DNA of 64,000 bases from Megamerina dolium (taxonomy: Eukaryota > Arthropoda > Insecta > Diptera > Megamerinidae): NCBI GenBank assembly GCA_963854835.1, contig OY978529.1, positions 45,049,321-45,113,320 of the forward strand, written 5' to 3'. The first letter of the stretch is position 1; each line of letters opens with the position of its first letter. Shown here in pieces: positions 38,320-49,579 of this stretch. The notes below the pieces were generated by a model. That model was not told where the DNA came from. It searched no databases and saw only the letters and a program-made list of their open reading frames with translations. The position numbers and the translations under genes were made by a program.

Positions 38320-39960
38320 TCGAATTTTCAGTAAAACTTTAAAAATTGTTCGTATTTTCAGTGATAATATGTTGTCATTTGAATAGAAAGATTTGCCTCC
38401 GAACGATTAGAAAAAGTTTATTACACTGATTCTAGTAAATTCTGTTGTTTTAAAGCAAGTTGACCGATACCCACCAGAGGGCTGTATCACGTCAATTTTT
38501 TGAGACATCAATTTTCACTATTTGCAAACTTTTTTTCAAAAAAAAAATCGAAAAATATTTTATAATTCAAGCAATATAATGATATGAGTATCAAACAAAA
38601 GAGGAAATTCGTGGGAGTTGAGTAAAAATCTACTTAGAATATTTTCTGAACAAAAAATGAAAAAAAAACAGTACATTTTTTAATTTTTTTCATGAATATC
38701 CTTGAAAAAAAAAACCAAATATTTTCCCAAAAAAAAAAAAAAAAATTCATTATCATAGCACCCATTTTTTCTCTCTAACGCAAAAATTTGTAAAACTAAA
38801 ATTTAAGAAAACCGCTTTATAAATAATGACATCCGTGATTTGATGTTGGCCATATACCGCTTTCCTTACTATTCTTAGTAACTTCAGAAGCTAAATTCGT
38901 GTCTATCATTGAACGTAAGGGTGGGTCAGAAGTAGCTCGGCTTTGGCTACCACTGGCTATACTTAAGCCGATTATTTGTTATTGTAAATTATCACTAAGC
39001 ATTGTAAAAATATTTTGAAATTTTCTCTCTTGCCTTTCACGAATTTTATTGGATTCGCAGTTCTTAGAAGTGTTGCCTGTGTACGGGTACTACACGGGTA
39101 CGGTCCACGGATGATTAATTTCCTCTCGAGCCAACGTCGCGCAATTTTTTAACTTTTATTTAAAAGGTTTAGTACTTAAGAACTTCAACTATTATTTCAC
39201 TGATTCGAGTAAAATGACCTAAAAAAAATAAATTTTTAATGCTCTATGAACACTTCTTTATTTAATTCAATCAAACTTATTACTAAATTATTGCAAACAC
39301 ATAATGTCTAACCTAAGCTTGCCAGCGAGTCGTTGCACATACACCCAACGCGTGTATGTTCTGTTCCGCATTGCTCTGTTCAAACGGTCAGTACATTTTG
39401 GCAATATGACCTTCAAAAGCTGCAGACATAGCATCAGAAGAGTAGAGGTGTTGCGCGTGGGGATGTCTAATGTTTTCTGAAAAATCATATAAATGATTCA
39501 CTAGCTAATGGACTTTAATACTCATGTAGCATCCTAGAACTCTCAAATTAGATATCATTTGGTAGAATTCACCTTGACTTGTGCAAGTCCAAGGTATAAA
39601 TAAACAGAAAATTACTTCATCATGTATTCATATATAAGCAATTCGATATGAATTGTGACAATTAATAAACATAATGATTTAAACAGAATTTCACTACAAA
39701 AGTAAACAAATAGAACATATTGAAATATTATGGAGAATTTTGAAAAAAAAAAAATCCCACTTTTCCATATGGTGAATTTGCGTACACAAAAATATTCCCC
39801 ATTAGCAAAATTTAGCACCTACAAAAAAACAAAAATATTGATAATAAATAAAGAAAGCAAAAACAAAAACTACATAATAAGATAACGACACACAAATGAA
39901 GTGCTCACCTTTAATTCGAAATAAAAAGCGAGTAGAAAGCTTTTGACTCTCAGTAAATTT
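38320..39960. other. Intronic DNA, repeat-like patches without a name
   Basis: The stretch 38440-38870 has A/T-rich runs and phrases such as GATATGAGTATCAAACAAAAGAGG that look like an old dispersed element, but no terminal repeats or coding motifs were found. No gene was supported. Confidence 0.35.
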
Positions 39961-39973
39961 AAAGCAACCAAAA

Positions 39974-40010
39974 TATAAAAACCTAGTGCTGCTAGTAATT
40001 ACATCAAGTT
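39974..40010 (+). promoter_or_regulatory. TATA box plus initiator-like site for the 40.1-kb Kazal gene
   Basis: TATAAAA at 39974-39980 is followed about 30 bp downstream by ATCAAGT, an initiator-like sequence. The ATG is at 40108. Confidence 0.6.
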
Positions 40011-40107
40011 AATTGAGAACAATAGCAAGAATTAAAAGTTACTTATAAATTGTTATAAAATTGTGCAAAAGAAAAATTGTATTTTTTTTTCAATAAATAA
40101 ATAAATC

Positions 40108-40323
40108 ATGAAATTGATATACGCATTCACGTTTTTTGCCGTAATTTTGGCCATGTTCTGCAATTTTGCGGCTGCTGGCAATTGCCCATGTCCACGCAAT
40201 TATGAACCACTTTGCGGTGAAGATAATGTAACATATAGCAATCGTTGTGAATATGAATGCAAAAGGACCGAATATGCACGCAGTGGACGCAGCTTGGCTA
40301 TAGCTCATCCTGGTTTATGTTAA
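40108..40323 (+). CDS. Secreted Kazal inhibitor, 71 aa (40.1 kb)
   Basis: The product is a small secreted serine protease inhibitor. It has a signal peptide MKLIYAFTFFAVILAMFCNF and one non-classical Kazal domain: CPC, PLCGEDNVTYSNRCEYECK, then the final Cys as last residue of AHPGLC. The predicted P1 is Arg (CPCPR), implying a trypsin-like target. It is intronless, with a TATA box 134 bp upstream of the ATG and AATAAA at 40444. It shares length, P1 residue and the PRN-x-x-PLCG phrase with the gene at 37537, from which it probably arose by tandem duplication (or the reverse). The retrotransposon-free 2.4-kb spacing between them suggests a fairly local event. Confidence 0.92.
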   Translation: MKLIYAFTFFAVILAMFCNFAAAGNCPCPRNYEPLCGEDNVTYSNRCEYECKRTEYARSGRSLAIAHPGLC

Positions 40324-40443
40324 ATTTGAACTGAATGTCATCTAATGAATTTATCTAACGCCTTATGGAAATTGATTTATTAACGTTTTTATTTGTGTAC
40401 TGACATTTAACAAAATATTGCTGTAAATCTAAAGTGAAAATAT

Positions 40444-40449
40444 AATAAA
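40444..40449 (+). terminator. Polyadenylation signal of the 40.1-kb Kazal gene
   Basis: AATAAA lies about 120 bp after the stop codon. Confidence 0.6.
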
Positions 40450-40459
40450 TAATATTTTA

Positions 40460-43400
40460 TAACGTATTATGTGATAAAGAAATCTATCTATATACGTATA
40501 CAGTATATGTGTTTTATTATTATTATTATTTTTTTTTTTTCGATTATAGACTTTGATTTGAGTGAAGTTGTTGATGTTACCATTGCCAATATATTTTACC
40601 AATAATACCCCCTCATATATTTACTTATATTCTATGACACATTTATGCTGATAACACTTTTTTTTATCAAGAACTGTCAGCAGTGTTTGAATTGTTTACC
40701 TGTTTTGGGTGACGAGTTTTGTTTTATTACCTTTTCAATAGCTTTTTTTGTTTGCAGTATTAGAAACGCATTTTATTAAAACTAAATTCAATTGCTGGAT
40801 CAGTCTGAATGTAGCTGGAAGACGTAATATTTATTCTAAAATATTAAACAAGAAGCATGTTGTACTAAATAAGACTAATTTATATCTATAAATCTATAGA
40901 TTTTATCATTTGTCATCCATATTAAATATAAAAATTTGTTCGTTACATGTCTTCTTAAAAAAAAAAAATCAGACAACACTAATCATGAAATTATTCATGA
41001 ATATTTTCAATCAACTAAGCAAACAAAAAAAATTTCTTGTAAATTAGTTGTACAAATATTCATCTATTTGTAGCCAACTTATTTATCAGTGCTGAAATAA
41101 CCGATTCACCTGGTAGAAAATGCCGAGATCTCTTAAAATACCCACCAAACAGAGCAACACAGAAGAATATTGAATTGATCTCTTAAAATATTTACTTACC
41201 GAAAATCGATTTAGGCCGAAGGAAATTATAACAAGAAGGAATGCAAAAAATTAAAGGCCAATGCATATTGCAAAATGTACTAAATAATTTAAAGAAAATA
41301 TCGTATTTAATGTTCTTTTAATGTCTAAATAAATAAGAATATAAATAATTGTAATTTTTATGATTTTTTTATTGCGACCTAAGAAGGAATATACTAATAA
41401 TATAATACTAGTTTTTAAACATACGAATAATACTCGCATTTACTCCAAAATGAGGTCAAAAGTAGAAATCTGGTATTAAAAAAACAGGTTAAAACAATTG
41501 GTCTCCCTCATAGAATATGCAATCTTAACAAGAATTTAAAAATGTATAGACTCTAGACCAATAGAGAGGAATAGGAGCGCTTAAAGATTAATCTTTGAAT
41601 GATCTCATTTTCTACTGGGCAATAATTTACATTCAAATAAGTATAGTCTGATTGTTTACACATGTGTTAATATACAAATGAAATATTCAATATGAAAATT
41701 TCTATATGAAACATTTCAAAATACTCATATTACATGTTGATTAGTTTACAAATAGCTTTGTTCATATTTCTGTATAGTGAACTTTTTTTCTCAAAATTAA
41801 TAACACATAAAATAGGTCCAAAATGACCCATACGGGTGGTAGTTCCTCGTGGTGGTAGATCCTCGAAAAATGTTTAATATGTTCCTCCGAAGACAAGAAC
41901 TATCCTAAATGTAATTTTACATATCATTTTCAAATTCCATGATTCTACTTTTGACCGAAAAATCCCAAATTTTAAACCACTGTAAAAAAATTGTGATGTA
42001 GTGGAGCAGAAAAGTATTAGGGCTTTTGTTAGTAATGTCAAATGCTATCGTTTTTGACTGATTTAGTTCACCCCCGAGATCATAGCCTTCAAATTGGGCA
42101 TAGTGTAATCGCACAGTGATTTGGAAGGGGTTAAAGAACATATACACGAACATATACATAAGTATCACTTATTTTTAACACGTGTTTATATTTATGGTTT
42201 ATATACTTGCTACATTCAGCATTGATTACATTTCACTATTTGAAGGTAAGAAGGAAGATACGTTCCGACTACATTTTATATTTCTCATGAGATAAAGGCA
42301 GTGCAACGTTAACATTGTTGCACTAAAATCAGTTAAATCCGTTGTTAAAAATTATTCAAGGCGTTTTGTACAATGAAAATGAATTCTTCCCATATTAGGA
42401 ATAATTTAAATGACCTATTGGCGCTCAGGTAAGGTACATCGAAGTCTTTAATTATAAAAAAAAAAAGTTTAATTGACTTCTAAAAATATAATATATCAAA
42501 TCAAGGGATACAGTTTTTGGACTTTTAAGCATAAAGAGATCATTAATGTCCTGTGGACAATTTTTTGCACTTTCTTTTATGGTTAAGGTTTTGGCTACCA
42601 AATAGATTCTATAGTTTATCGAACGTTTCAAGTTTTCTCTTAATATTAAACTTTGCCAACCCCTGCAACCATACCAAAATAATTCTTATATTTCTTCATG
42701 CTTATAAAAGTACCTATAAATTCTAGACCTATTTGGAGTGGGTCACATTTTAATTTTACCAGATTCTGTTGGAAATATTGTGAAATTGCTACTTAGTCAT
42801 AAAAAATTTCATTGATAAGAATTATCTTAAAGCGATTAATCGATCCATCGATTGAATTCTAGCTACACTCACTTTGATGTTTGTGTGTACATAATATTTG
42901 TATGCACATCGTTTGGTATTAATATTATTATTATTTATTTTATGTGTTATATGACAAATAATATATGCACAAGTATGTTGAAAATGCAAATCTATCTCAC
43001 ACAACAGCGAGTAAATCGATGTAGATGTAAACAGTGTTTTTATTTATTTTCTAGCAAATTTTGTAGTTTAACAAATAATATTCACGCGAAATCTATTTAA
43101 AATTCTCTAATAAACACCGATGAACACAATTATGTATGGTAACAACAAGCTGGTCATCTTTATTGATTAAATCAATTAGCAACAATTCAGTATTAATAAA
43201 TTTAAATCCTGAAAATTTTAATACAAAATTATTTTGAAATTCTTCTAGCGTTAAAAAGTAACAATATATAGTGTTGGTACCATTAATATTAACAACATCA
43301 GCATTCCATTAAATTTTGAGATGTATCAAAATAAATGGTATACTGAAACTATTTTTAAAAAATTAATTTTGTGTTGAAGAACTTTGTTAAAGCCAATTAT

Positions 43401-43595
43401 AATCAAATTTGAAATAAGATGTTTCGAAATAAATGTCTGTTGATGAGTAAAAATATTTACAAGATTTGGAGAGATTGTAAGGCTCACACTATTGTTCCCC
43501 TTTCGAAATAATATCACAGTGATTGGTCTCCTTTTTTGTGACAGTACAGCACTTGATGACGCAACTGTAGTGAGTTGAAAATGCTCGTTGCAATC
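40460..43595. other. Intronic AT-rich DNA, nothing identified
   Basis: Short TTA and homopolymer tracts lie near 40515-40545. No gene or element boundary was recognised. Confidence 0.4.
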
Positions 43596-43602
43596 AGGAT
43601 AT

Positions 43603-44345
43603 TTAAGGGGTTATATACCTTTTTCTCCAGAGAAATACAGGGTTTTTATTTATTTTTTTTAAGCATGTTACCATTGTTTTATTCAAATACAATACAAATT
43701 TTATTAACGTACGTGTCCTTAAGTAAATTCATATAAAATTTCGAGTGAAAATTTTAATAATTGTGGAAGTTATAGTCCTTGCCGCAGAACTCCTTTTTTC
43801 AGTAGTGGCTAACGGTCAGCATGAAAACAAGGAAACGGCTCAACTAAAAAAAAAAATAAAAATTACGTTAGTATATAGTATTACCTAGTTCGTGAACGAA
43901 GGATTTTACGAAAAAAAATTTTTTACAGTTACAGTGATATTTTTTTCAAAAAAGTCGATTTTTCGAGGTCGAATAATTTAGTTTTTTGCCCAAAAAAAAT
44001 AGAAAAATTTTTCGAAAATAAAATTCCTTCGTTCACGAACTAGCTATTGTATATACAAACAATCCGCCAAAATTTCAAATCGATCGATGTAGTGGTTACC
44101 GAGATATCGTGCTCACCGCAATGACCTTTTCTCAAAAATGCGATTCCGAGATAATCGCGTTTAAAGTTTTAGGTGGACATTAGATAGTTATGGACACCGC
44201 GCGCTATGAACGGCTGTATCTTAGGTACTAGTGCTCCGATCTCTATGAAATTTTGCAGAAAAATTGTTAAAAGTATGTACATAAAAAAAAAATCATAAAA
44301 TTTTTTTCGATTTTTTGAGCCACAAAAAGGTATATAACCCCTTAA
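43603..44345. mobile_element. Non-autonomous DNA element flanked by TTAA, with internal hairpin
   Basis: The left end reads TTAAGGGGTTATATACCTTT (43603 on) and the right end is its inverse, AAAGGTATATAACCCCTTAA, ending 44345. TTAA at both outer edges fits the target duplication of piggyBac-type transposases. Inside, a second inverted repeat pairs CTAGTTCGTGAACGAAGGA (43885 on) with TCCTTCGTTCACGAACTAG (to 44043), extended by TATA-rich flanks. No transposase reading frame is present, so it would need mobilisation in trans. Confidence 0.85.
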
Positions 44346-44910
44346 GCAGTACAGTTAGCATATTTTTAGTTTAGTTCTCAACATTTTGCTGATCAACATT
44401 TGGATGTTGCTATTGATAATATTGCCTCGATGTTTATAAGCATACCAGAGGGCAACATTCACTTTAGCAACATGTATGTTTTGGTCGCGAACAACACCTT
44501 TATTATTAATGTTGTGAACGTTGCCGAAATATTCACACCAAATATTGACATCCACAGTGACAGCAACCTTTTCGACCAAAGTTGCCCACGCTATATGCAC
44601 TTAATGCAAGTGCACTTATGCATAGATTATGCATTATAAGAAACCACCCACCGCACTCTGTACAAAGAAATCGAAATACACCAACAATTCTGGCAACTAA
44701 TGTCTATTGCTTAAACTTTGACACTTTTTCATACTTTGTTGGTACACATTGGCGACAGTTAGCTTCAAGGTAGATTTTTTTATTGTTTAACGTATGATTT
44801 TCTTACAAAAATTTGCAGATGTGAATTAAGAAGCATTGAGAAAAATCATAACCCTAAACTAAACCACTATTCAATGTAAAAGACAATATAAAACTATACA
44901 TCAGATATTC

Positions 44911-44916
44911 TTTATT
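44911..44916 (-). terminator. Polyadenylation signal of the two-domain Kazal gene
   Basis: AATAAA on the - strand lies about 60 bp past the stop codon at 44977. Confidence 0.7.
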
Positions 44917-44976
44917 CATAAACACAAATTTAATTCGATGAGATTTTAGCTTTGAGATAAATGTTCATCGAATTAA

Positions 44977-45345
44977 TTAACAGTTGCCATTTTTTACGAT
45001 CGCCAAAGGTTTGCCCAATACATGTGCCATCCATCTTTGTCTACAGTGGAATTCACAATGATTTGAATATGTTTTGCCATTGCTTGCACAAACTGGATCT
45101 CTGTCACGAGTACAAGTACAACCTCCAAACAATTCCTCACTAGTGCAACGACCTTCGTGTAAAAGCTCTAATGATGAATCATTCTCCTGTGCACATTCAA
45201 ATTGGCAGATATTTTCATAATTTTTTCCATCGTTTCCACAAACAGGCACTTTTTCATTGTCGCAATCACAATCAGCATACGCATAACCACAAATACATAA
45301 TCCAATAAGCACGATGGTACAGAGCTCAATTATCTTCATTTTCAA
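44977..45345 (-). CDS. Secreted two-domain Kazal inhibitor, 122 aa
   Basis: The product is a secreted protein with two Kazal domains in tandem. The signal peptide spans about the first 24 residues (MKMKIIELCTIVLIGLCICG start). Domain 1 (about residues 25-68) has CDC, PVCGNDGKNYENICQFECA and HEGRC. Domain 2 (about 75-122) has CTC, PVCASNGKTYSNHCEFHCR and ends KNGNC at the C-terminus. Predicted P1 residues are Asn in domain 1 and Arg in domain 2, so only the second looks like a trypsin inhibitor. Two starts four bases of coding apart (MKMK or MKII) are possible; the first is used. It is intronless. A - strand TATA box and an initiator lie upstream, and AATAAA lies 60 bp downstream. It is the only double-headed member of the cluster. 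Confidence 0.92.
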   Translation of the reverse strand: MKMKIIELCTIVLIGLCICGYAYADCDCDNEKVPVCGNDGKNYENICQFECAQENDSSLELLHEGRCTSEELFGGCTCTRDRDPVCASNGKTYSNHCEFHCRQRWMAHVLGKPLAIVKNGNC

Positions 45346-45397
45346 ATTGTAAGAATAGATTGAACGCTCTTATCACTCTTTCTACGAAAGCTGTGTG

Positions 45398-45439
45398 AAA
45401 CTGACTAAACACAAAATTATTCAAATTTTATGTTTTATA
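45398..45439 (-). promoter_or_regulatory. TATA box plus initiator for the two-domain Kazal gene
   Basis: On the - strand, TATAAAA (45439-45433) is followed by TCAGTTT (45404-45398), about 30-35 bp downstream. The ATG is about 55 bp further. Confidence 0.7.
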
Positions 45440-45689
45440 ATATTAAGCATTATTTGAAGAATCAACAAAAAATCGACGAAAAACAGAAAAGGAAACAAAT
45501 TCATGAACTTGGCCTTAAGTTGGAGATAAGATTTTCAAACCCAATATTTGGGTTATAGAAACTAAATTTGGTCTTTAAATTAAAACATAAAAATACGTGG
45601 ATAAATTAGAAATATTTGTGAATAAAATGAATTTTATTATGGAGTTTTTCCAACAAATTATTTGTGTTCATTCGCTTATTATCTTAAAT

Positions 45690-46140
45690 AAATTGATTTC
45701 TGCAGTGGCATTCTGTGTATGATGCCGTGAGCTTGAACCTTTCTCTCGACCAGTGCAACAGTAAATAGTTTTCCCATAATAAGATAGAAGAAGTCGTCTA
45801 TAACGAATAACATTGTCTGACACCCTGTTCGGTATTAAATGGCGGAGTTCGATCCTTCCCAAGTTTCATTGCACAACGGGAGTTATACAGAATAAGCTCC
45901 GCAGAAATACTAAGGCATGGTTGTGTGTAGAGGTCCCTTACCGGACTGTCAAAAGTAGTTTTATAATAAAACCAATTGGTGTTGTGCGTCGATCTATTTT
46001 TCCTGGATTTGGCTTAGTGTGAAAATCTGTTCGATAGTTGATTTATTAGGTCTGAAGCCACGCTGCCACAAATAAGGTCCAATGAGGTTGTTGAGGATAG
46101 GTTTCAACCTTTCATTCGGTTAAAAGTAAGGCAATTAGTA
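45690..46140 (-). mobile_element. Non-LTR reverse transcriptase fragment, antisense
   Basis: On the - strand, broken frames read LIGPYLWQRGFRPNKSTIEQIF-like sequence (the GFR...KST/DQ motif of non-LTR RT), then PFNTEQGVRQ (the GVRQG motif). Stops interrupt the frame. It fits the palm/fingers region of an RTE- or I-like RT. Confidence 0.6.
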
Positions 46141-46149
46141 TATAGAAGC

Positions 46150-47665
46150 AATAACATGCAATGTTGAAATACAATGAAGCTCACTAGGAACGTAGGATCG
46201 CTCACTGTCTCGTTGGGTTTCTGTACACAGTCATATATAGAGAAATCTGTTTTGTGAATGCAGATTTTTATGACAACCTTATTGTACCAAATATATTCAA
46301 TTTATTGACAATTCTTCCAATTTTACTAATAACTCCCGAAACTGAAGGAACATTTACCGTACTTCATCGACTCATGTTGTTGTTGTTGTTGTTGTAGCAG
46401 AAAGACGGTGTATATTTCTAGCTGCCTTAACACTTCTGTATTTTTATAGGTGCTTGACACCTTGAGTTGAAGGAATTTTAGATAATCTCACTGCAAAGAA
46501 ACCACTATTACGAATGGCAATTTAACTTAGTGGAGTTCCCACAGAAGCATCTGTGCCACCAAATTCGTATTATCGATGGCAAGCGAATTAATCAACATTT
46601 GATTTGAATATGCGAAGGCAATTTCTCAATTTCTCAATTCCATTTCAATTCATATTCAACACCAATACCGTTCTCTTTGTGCGATACATATATTTTATAT
46701 TTAAACCTTACGCATTATAAAATAAATACACAATATGGCCACCAGCTGACATATTTTAAATAAAATCCAATTACTCCTATTCAACTAATTCATTTCACCT
46801 GCTGCATCCGTCGTACATTGTACTCATAGTCATAATATAAAAATATAATGACATCCACTACTATGTAGAATATGTATGATTGCTACAAATTGTTTGTACA
46901 AAAAAAAAAAAAACAAATATTAGATATTACAAAATAAACAAAGGAAGGATTTGGCCAATAACAATTTCCACTGATATCGGATGCTTCGTGCTGGGCATAC
47001 AAAACTACAATCGTTTTATCCTAGCAATTACAATCCATGTACTTGTACATACATAGACAGTAACAACAAAAGCATTCCATATACGGCTATGTAGTATGCG
47101 TACAACTGAGGATGAATTTTTAAATGTATGTACACGTTCATGTGTAGTAAAGTCAATAAACGTATACGAATTGACCTTCCAATCCAAGCAATTGTATGCT
47201 ATGCATGTCCTTTGAGCATACATACTCTTTTTCTCTACTCTACTTACTCTCAATAATATCCTTTTTTGTAAGCGTGCGAATGTAATTTAGCTTGAATATC
47301 AAGGAGCACCAGGATAGTAGCATTAAAAGGGATTGGTATTATTTTTCAATGACCCTAGCCGTAAGGGTTTTCATATATCTACTAAATACTATTGTTTTCT
47401 CGTTCTATGTATGCACTTGTACGTTGGTACCTGTTGAAAATCAATATATGTGGGAAAGTGTTGTTCCAGTAGGATATTCTACTTCTAGTAGCAACCTTTA
47501 TTAAGTATAATTTTAGCTCTACCTTTTTTCTTGTGTGCTTATACAAATCTACATGAGAACTGTATTTGACTCAACCATCTGTCAACACTTTACCTTTTTA
47601 TTAAGGCATTCAAATTAAAAGCTTTTCGTTTAATATTTTTCTTCTATAAGATTTCGGATTATATG
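46150..47665. other. Intronic AT-rich DNA with one (TTG)n retro-tail
   Basis: A (GTT)n-GTAGCAG end at 46376-46402 matches the ends of the 18.4-kb repeat, but the adjacent sequence is not clearly related. Nothing else was identified. Confidence 0.4.
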
Positions 47666-47668
47666 ATA

Positions 47669-47974
47669 TATGAGGGCAGTTAGATAAGTCAGCGAGATCT
47701 CCTGTGCGTGCCATTAGCATTGCTTTCTCAAATGCCATCGTTTTTGCTTCAAATCAATATCGAATTAGTTTAACAGCTTTGAATAATATCCGCACATGAT
47801 CTGGGTGCACGTTCACCTGGAGAAGTCTACAGCTTTGACTGTTCTTTGGTCTCTGGTGTCTTGTGATGTATCCACGACACAAAAACTCGTTCGAATTGAG
47901 GTCAAACATCGCCAAACATTGCTTTGAAATGGTCCCACGTTTCTAAAAGCCGCTGACTTATTTAATTTCCCTGG
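47669..47974 (-). mobile_element. Internally deleted mariner with both termini
   Basis: The termini are GAGGGCAGTTAGATAAGTCA (from 47669) and, inverted, TGACTTATTTAATTTCCCTG (to about 47974). Between them, on the - strand, is a transposase fragment, FVSWIHHKTPETKEQSKLWTSPGERAPRS, i.e. the segment after the first catalytic Asp in mauritiana-type mariners. The element is only about 300 bp, a MITE-sized deletion product. Confidence 0.78.
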
Positions 47975-48120
47975 TACCAATTTTGGATATAACCCATGAA
48001 AAATTAATCAAAAGCATTTATTTAAGTACATCAAAAATATTTACTGAAAATAGAAACATTTTAATTAAAAATACTCTTTTCTTTTGTGTCTTCTTTCATA
48101 TTTTTCTTATCAAACTATAG

Positions 48121-48471
48121 TTGCCAGCACACCAGAAAATCCTCCTAAACGTGACGATCCCACCGGTACTGGATTCATTTGTGGTGGCACTAGCAATATC
48201 AGTGGCAGTAGCATTGGCAGTGGTGCAACAACAACAAGTGGCATATTAACATCAACAACAGCGGCAGCAGCACTAACAGCGACATCTGCTGGTGAACGTC
48301 AACGAACAACCAGTGTCAGTGGTACGGGTAGAACTTCCAAACCCAGTAGTCCAACAACCGTTACTACAGGTACAAGTGAAGCATCTTATAGCAGTGGTAT
48401 TGATGGTGGTGGTGGTGGTGTTGGATGCATTGGTGATATTGGTAGTGCAACAATAAATGGTCAGATTGCAA
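48121..48471 (+). CDS. Pde1c: Pde1c-type gene, coding exon 2
   Basis: This is an internal exon flanked by CAAACTATAG| and |GTAAGTCGC, entering and leaving in phase 1. The product is a low-complexity linker rich in Thr, Ser, Gly and Ala (VASTPENPPKRDDPTGTGF at the start, GGGGG near the end, INGQIA at the junction). It is 351 nt, so skipping it would keep the frame. No domain is visible. Its only link to PDE1 is phase, strand and position before the conserved exon at 55614. The codon usage and uninterrupted frame favour coding over chance. Confidence 0.65.
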
Positions 48472-48829
48472 GTAAGTCGCACATTTATTATGTGTAAATA
48501 TATTCGAAAAATATTACAGATGATTCGAAGCAAAAAGTCCCATGAAACCACTAGGGTTTCCAATCTCTTTCAAATTACATTGTATTCGCCCATAGAATCG
48601 GTTATTTTCATGCCAAAACCCATATATGAAAAGTTTTTGGGAAATCAATCAAATATTTGGGGGTCTTCAAAGCCTGTTATAAGTGTTACTCCGAGTTTTG
48701 ATTATTTATGACTTGTAAATTAACAAAGATGATTTAAAATGCTTAAGCAGTTTGAACCGAAATCACTACATAAATTTTATAAAGCGTAGATTCAAAGTTT
48801 CAGATTTTTTAAAGAAATCGGATATTCTA

Positions 48830-49080
48830 TTCAGTAAAATGCCTCTCAGAGCACTATTGAGCATGCTTAACCAGCCATCTCTGTTCTTCGCGAGCTAGCG
48901 TATGTTAGAAATTCCAAAAGCTGTCAATAATCTTCAGTACTTGCTCTTTCCACCAGAGGTTTGGTCTCCAAAGTCCAAAAATATTAAATATCATTTTCTC
49001 CCGAAAACTCCAAGCATTCTCTCATCTGAGGTGCTGAGGCTTTAGTGTGCCATATGTAAGGACAGGCATAAGGAGAGAAT
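48830..49080 (-). mobile_element. RTE-like ORF2 C-terminal fragment, antisense (probable)
   Basis: On the - strand the sequence reads LYNSLLMPVLTYGT followed by ENAWSFRRK and later SNIRWLAKNRDGWL-like phrases. These match the order of the C-terminal motifs (LLYGSETW, FERKILR, RLRWLGH) of RTE/I-type elements. It is heavily mutated. Confidence 0.5.
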
Positions 49081-49084
49081 TGTA

Positions 49085-49245
49085 GAGCGTGCTTCCCAAA
49101 AATGGACAGGTCTACGTCCCGGTAGCACTCGACCACGTGGTCGAGCAAGGTCCATTCACCTCATCAGAATATGGATATGCTTTGTATGGGAACAAAACAA
49201 AACATTTCCGTATTTTTTCTGGTACAACAACAACAACAACAACAA
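49085..49245 (+). mobile_element. Dispersed repeat with (CAA)n tail and a 16-bp palindrome, copy 2
   Basis: It is the inverted partner of 18410-18575 and ends in (CAA)n at 49225-49243. It includes CTCGACCACGTGGTCGAG, GGTCCATTCACCTCATCAG and GGGAACAAAACAAAACATTT. Confidence 0.75.
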
Positions 49246-49369
49246 TTATAGAGCGTCATTTTCATTCTCCTTTCTTCTGTACAGGGCAGCGAATCAGGTA
49301 TGCTTTCATCCGACCATATTCGACTTATGAGCTAGTGCATGCAGACGATGGCTCATCGCCTTCGGTTTA

Positions 49370-49565
49370 TTGAAACTCGGCGGCATCTACAGCTTTAAAA
49401 TGACTTTTTCGAACTTGCCGGATGATGGAATTATTCGTAACCTCATCATTTGTAGTCTTGATGAAGTGTCCCTTCCATAGACTTAGTTCACTTTGGATAT
49501 CTGTAACCAGATATCCGTGACGACAGTAAAAGACTCCGGGATTTAAATCGCCACTCAGGCGCTTC
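49370..49565 (-). mobile_element. RTE-like linker fragment, antisense
   Basis: The - strand reads LSGDLNPGVFYCRHGYLVTDIQSELSLWKGHF. This matches the segment between endonuclease and RT in RTE-like elements (xCRDGxLVTDxQxVLxLWKEHF) and parallels the piece near 2870. Confidence 0.6.
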
Positions 49566-49579
49566 ATCTTCTCAAAGAA

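Noticed and set aside
44355..44600. 81-aa - strand frame with ordinary-looking composition
   Set aside because: The DNA is made of GCAACAT/ATGTTGC-type imperfect repeats, with no signal peptide or domain, and it lies in the gap between a MITE and the Kazal gene.
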